Of a DNA stretch of 64,000 nt, positions 60,979 to 64,000 are shown one piece after another. Source of the stretch: Phenylobacterium parvum. Its GTDB lineage: Bacteria; Pseudomonadota; Alphaproteobacteria; Caulobacterales; Caulobacteraceae. The translations under genes were made by a program, and so were the position numbers. Positions within the stretch are counted from its first letter, which is position 1. Every line of letters starts with the position of its first letter. The DNA lies in NCBI RefSeq assembly GCF_003150835.1, contig NZ_CP029479.1, forward strand, positions 1,897,501-1,961,500, read 5' to 3'. Below the pieces are notes generated by a model. The model made no database searches. It had not been told where the DNA came from and saw nothing but the letters and a program-made list of their open reading frames with translations.

Positions 60979-63045
60979 CTAGCGGACCCCGAGTTCCCGG
61001 ACCAGGGCGTCGGCGCCGTAGACATGGCGCAGGGCCTCGGTGGCGCCGGCGGTGGAGACCACCACGGTCCGGTTCAGGGTTCCGTCATAGCCGTAGTTGC
61101 CGCCGAGGGAATGGATGTTCCCGTCGAAGGCGGCTCCCAGGACCTCGCCCTTGGCGCTGATCACCGGCGAGCCGGAATTGCCGCCGATGATGTCGTTGGT
61201 CGTGACGAAGTTGAAGACGGTGTCGAGCTTCATCCGGTCGCGGGCGGCCAGCCAGCGGTCGGCGACGCGGAAGGGCTCGGCGCCGGTGGCGCGCTCATAG
61301 AGGCCGGCCAGCTGGGTGGTCGACGGGACCTCGGTCCCGCGCCAGGTCCAGCCGGCGACCTTTCCGTAGGACAGGCGCAGGGAGAAGGTGGCGTCCGGAT
61401 AGACCTTGTCGCCGTAAACCGCGAAACGGGCGGTGGCGATACGGGCGGCGGCGGCCTCGGTAGGGGCCGAGACCTGGGTCTCCCAGGACTTGCGGGCGGC
61501 GCGGGCCTCGGAGTCGATGCGGAGGGCGTAGCGGATCATGGGGTCGTCAGACGCCTCGATCGCAGCCTGGCCGCCTTCCCAGAGGGCCTTGCGGACGGCG
61601 GGGTCGCCCAGCTTCGAGCCGGAGACGAGGGCGGCCGAAAGGGCCTCGGGGCTCTCGCGGCCCAGGAGCAGCTTGGTGACCGGATCATCGGCGGTCAGGT
61701 ACTCGCGGGTCTTCAGGAGCCAGAACTCCAGCTCCAGCTGCTCGAGGGGCGCATCGATGGGCGTCGAGTCCAGGAGCTGCTTGGTCAGGAGCGGCAGGCG
61801 GGCATCGGCGAACTCGGGCAGGCGCTCGGCGCTGGGCAGGGTGCGCTCGCGCGCGCCGCGGACCAGGATCTGGGCGAAGTTGAACAGGTCGGAGGATCCC
61901 CCCGACGCCGCCTCGAGCTGGCGGAAGCGCAGGTACTGGTCGCCGTAGACCTTCTGGATGGCGGCGATCTCGGACCAGGGGTCGCCGATGCGGGCGGCCA
62001 GGGCCGGGTCGGCGGCGACGCGCGCCCTCAGGTCGGCCTCGTCGGCCCGCTTGGCGTCCATCAGGGACGGCGTGTTGAGGGCGAACTGGCGGCCGAAAAA
62101 GACCTTGAAGCCGTTCTCGAGCCCGAAGAGGGAATCGGTGGCGATCCGCCGGCTCTCGGCGTCGCGGCGCGAGAACTCGATCAGGCGTCCGCGCATCTCC
62201 GAGCGCTGCAGCTGGCTGACCGGGATGACCAGGTCGCGCTGGGTCTCGAGCTGGGAGACGGTCAGCAGGCGGTCCGTGGAGCCCGGGTTGCCGGAGACGA
62301 AGGTCGCCTCACCCGGCAGCGGGGCGCGGGCCTTCCAGGTCAGGTGCTGGGGCGTGCGGACGGCCTTGCCGTCCTCGTACAGGCGCAGGAAGCCGACATC
62401 GAGGGCGTAGCGCGGGAAGTTGAAGTTGTCCGGGTCGCCCCCGAAGAAGGCGGCGCTGAGTTCAGGAGCGAAAACAAGGCGGACGTCGGAATACTTCCGG
62501 TAACGGTAGAGCTTGTGCTGGCCGCCCCGGTAGAAGCTGATGACCTGGCAGCGGACGGTCGTATCCGTCCCGCAGGCGGCGGTTTCCAGGCGGGCGTAGG
62601 CGGCGTTGCGGGCCTTGATGAAGTCGCCGCCGGACAGGCCGTTGGTCGCCTTGGCGACATCGGCCGACACATCGGTGATGGTCTGGAGGATCTCGGCCTG
62701 CACCCCGGGGCAGGTGCGCTCCTCGGCCCGGGTGCGGGCCAGGAAGCTGTCCTTCACGTAGTCGGCCGAACCGGAGGACAGGTTCTGGGCGCAGTCGACC
62801 ACGCAGTGCTGGTTGGTGAGGACGAGGCCATCCGGCGAGACCAGAGAGGCCGAGCACCCGCTGGTGAGGCGCACGGAGGCGGCCTGGACGCGGTCCAGCC
62901 ACTTCTGGTCGACCTTCACGCCCAGGGATTGCTCCACCCGGGCCGAGGGGAAGGCGTCGAAGGTCCACATGCCTTCGTCGGCGCGGGCAAGGGCGGGAAG
63001 GCAGAGGGTGGCCGCCGCGAGGGCGCCAGCGAGCTTGTAGGTCAT
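60979..63045 (-). CDS. S46 family dipeptidyl-peptidase (DPP7/DPP11-like)
   Basis: 688 residues with a signal peptide (MTYKLAGALAAATLCLPALA). The S46 catalytic triad is visible: His in LTNQHCVVD (about 78), Asp in PRYALDVGFLR (about 215) and Ser in IIGGNSGSPVIS (about 623). Family size is about 700. It is expected in the periplasm, removing dipeptides from peptide N-termini for nutrient use. The OYE gene follows on the same strand with a 29-nt gap. Confidence 0.93.
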   Translation of the reverse strand: MTYKLAGALAAATLCLPALARADEGMWTFDAFPSARVEQSLGVKVDQKWLDRVQAASVRLTSGCSASLVSPDGLVLTNQHCVVDCAQNLSSGSADYVKDSFLARTRAEERTCPGVQAEILQTITDVSADVAKATNGLSGGDFIKARNAAYARLETAACGTDTTVRCQVISFYRGGQHKLYRYRKYSDVRLVFAPELSAAFFGGDPDNFNFPRYALDVGFLRLYEDGKAVRTPQHLTWKARAPLPGEATFVSGNPGSTDRLLTVSQLETQRDLVIPVSQLQRSEMRGRLIEFSRRDAESRRIATDSLFGLENGFKVFFGRQFALNTPSLMDAKRADEADLRARVAADPALAARIGDPWSEIAAIQKVYGDQYLRFRQLEAASGGSSDLFNFAQILVRGARERTLPSAERLPEFADARLPLLTKQLLDSTPIDAPLEQLELEFWLLKTREYLTADDPVTKLLLGRESPEALSAALVSGSKLGDPAVRKALWEGGQAAIEASDDPMIRYALRIDSEARAARKSWETQVSAPTEAAAARIATARFAVYGDKVYPDATFSLRLSYGKVAGWTWRGTEVPSTTQLAGLYERATGAEPFRVADRWLAARDRMKLDTVFNFVTTNDIIGGNSGSPVISAKGEVLGAAFDGNIHSLGGNYGYDGTLNRTVVVSTAGATEALRHVYGADALVRELGVR

Positions 63046-63226
63046 GTCAGCATCCGTCCGCGCCCGGGAGGGGCGCCTTTTCCGCCTTCTAGCGAGCCCG
63101 GGACAAACGGGCCACCCCCCGGGCGTGGCGCCGGTGCAAACCCCGGGTGTTCAGGCCATAGCCTTACCTTCAGTTAACGCAGTCGGTGGAATGGTGCAGG
63201 CGGGGAATGGTCCCCGCGGAGCGTCC

Positions 63227-64000
63227 ATGTCCCTGGCCCTGGCCACGCTGGTCCACGAATGGCGACGGTATCTGGCCGCCGTGATCGCGCTTGCGTTCTC
63301 GGGGGTGCTGATCCTTTCCCAGGTCGGGCTGATGACGGGAATCCTGCGCGCCTACACCGCCACAATCGACCGCTCGCCCGCCGAGATCATCATCCTGCCG
63401 CCCAAGGCCCAGAGCCTGATGGGAACGACCCAGGCGGAACTGCCCAGCCGGATCCGCCCACGGATGTACCTGCATCCGGACGTCGAGGCCGTGGACACCT
63501 GGGAAGACAAGGTGGGCGAGTGGACCAACATCCCCAAGCCTGGCGACAAGCAGGTGCGGACCTACGCCCGCTTGGCCATGGCCGATCCCGCGCCAGGGTC
63601 CGTCACCCTTCCCGTGGACTTTCCCGAGAGCGCGAGGCGCGCCCTCGAGGCGCCCCTGTCGGTGGTCGTGGATGTTTCCGCCCTCCAGAGGCTGGGCGTC
63701 GGCGTCGGCGATTCCGTCATCATCAGGGGCCAGACCCTTCAGGTTGCAGCCGCGGTGTCGGGCTACGCCAACATTGAACTCCCGACGGTCTTCGTGTCCC
63801 GGGACACGCTCATCCGGCTGGGGCTGATGACGGGGGGCGACAAGACCGGCCTGCTCCTCCTGAAGATCCGGGACGGCGGCGACCCCGCAGCGGTCCGGGA
63901 CTTTCTCAACACCGCAGCAAACGGTGAATACCGCGCCTGGCTCCGCGAGGACCTGTCGGAGGCCAACAGCGCCGCCTTCATGGAGGAACAGGTCGTAGGC
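63227..64000 (+). CDS. FtsX/MacB-type ABC transporter permease, N-terminal part (3' end outside window)
   Basis: 258 codons are visible with no stop before the window ends. The N-terminus MSLALATLVHEWRRYLAAV is followed by one membrane segment (about 14-36, VIALAFSGVLILSQVGLMT), then a periplasmic domain (MacB_PCD-like) to the end, with SVVVDVSALQRLGVGVGDS and SRDTLIRLGLMTGGDKTG. Three C-terminal membrane segments would be expected beyond the window. This resembles DevC/MacB-type exporters; the ATPase partner is probably downstream. Confidence 0.72.
   Translation, partial: MSLALATLVHEWRRYLAAVIALAFSGVLILSQVGLMTGILRAYTATIDRSPAEIIILPPKAQSLMGTTQAELPSRIRPRMYLHPDVEAVDTWEDKVGEWTNIPKPGDKQVRTYARLAMADPAPGSVTLPVDFPESARRALEAPLSVVVDVSALQRLGVGVGDSVIIRGQTLQVAAAVSGYANIELPTVFVSRDTLIRLGLMTGGDKTGLLLLKIRDGGDPAAVRDFLNTAANGEYRAWLREDLSEANSAAFMEEQVVG

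Noticed and set aside
63155..63180. A CtrA-like site (TTAC...TTAA) before the final permease gene
   Set aside because: The spacing is 6 instead of 7 and one half-site is imperfect, so it does not meet the TTAA-N7-TTAA consensus.

Overview
The window looks like chromosome from a high-GC alphaproteobacterium of the Caulobacterales type (Phenylobacterium, Caulobacter, Brevundimonas). The supporting signs are the fused CysN/CysC sulfate-activation enzyme, the small alphaproteobacterial families DUF3126 and DUF3297, a TorF-type porin, an SOS box of the alphaproteobacterial GTTC-N7-GTTC type in front of radC, and a palindromic intergenic repeat in several copies. The genus is an inference; no rRNA is present. 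Apart from one island, the DNA is uniformly GC-rich, so most antisense open frames are shadows.

Layout. 1-12.4 kb: end of an M16 peptidase, a GMC oxidoreductase, an enoyl-CoA hydratase, gamma-carbonic anhydrase, PhoH, cysE, a nitroreductase, queF, and the cysD-cysN pair. Together cysE and cysDN cover serine acetylation and sulfate activation for cysteine synthesis. 12.5-20.7 kb: a TorF-like porin with a structured leader, then sugar-nucleotide genes (CapD-type dehydratase, UDP-glucuronate epimerase, a ManC-AGE fusion) with GTP-type PEP carboxykinase between them. 20.6-32.5 kb: CinA-like protein, sfsA, map, an ABC ATPase with a permease/M1-peptidase fusion, radC, tRNA-Leu(UAA), an EAL phosphodiesterase and a photolyase. 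32.5-39.7 kb: GST, MFS transporter, SDR, an HhH/OmpA-like pair, an amidohydrolase and a HigBA-like toxin-antitoxin pair. 39.7-46.0 kb: a catabolic block (acyl-CoA dehydrogenase, thiolase, a degenerate M28-like protein, enoyl-CoA hydratase, cytochrome P450).

46.03-53.3 kb is the accessory island. It holds one lower-GC 5.9-kb gene for a DUF4011/superfamily-1 helicase with a C-terminal MTES_1575-type nuclease domain, a probable antiphage or anti-plasmid defence protein. A frameshifted IS256-family transposase tail lies just upstream of that gene. The island is bracketed by the intact P450 gene and a 5'-truncated P450 pseudogene that is about 98% identical to the 3' part of the intact one. The simplest reading is an IS-linked deletion that joined the island to the middle of a second P450 gene.

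53.3-64 kb: a DUF2946-like protein, a Tat-exported DJ-1/PfpI protein, a Phd/VapC toxin-antitoxin pair, a thioesterase, an LLM flavin enzyme, GST, a CNT nucleoside transporter, an Old Yellow Enzyme homologue, an S46 dipeptidyl-peptidase and the start of an FtsX/MacB-type permease that runs off the window. Intergenic gaps at 36.0, 57.4 and 59.6 kb carry the palindromic repeat; at 59.6 kb it forms a 120-bp tandem array.
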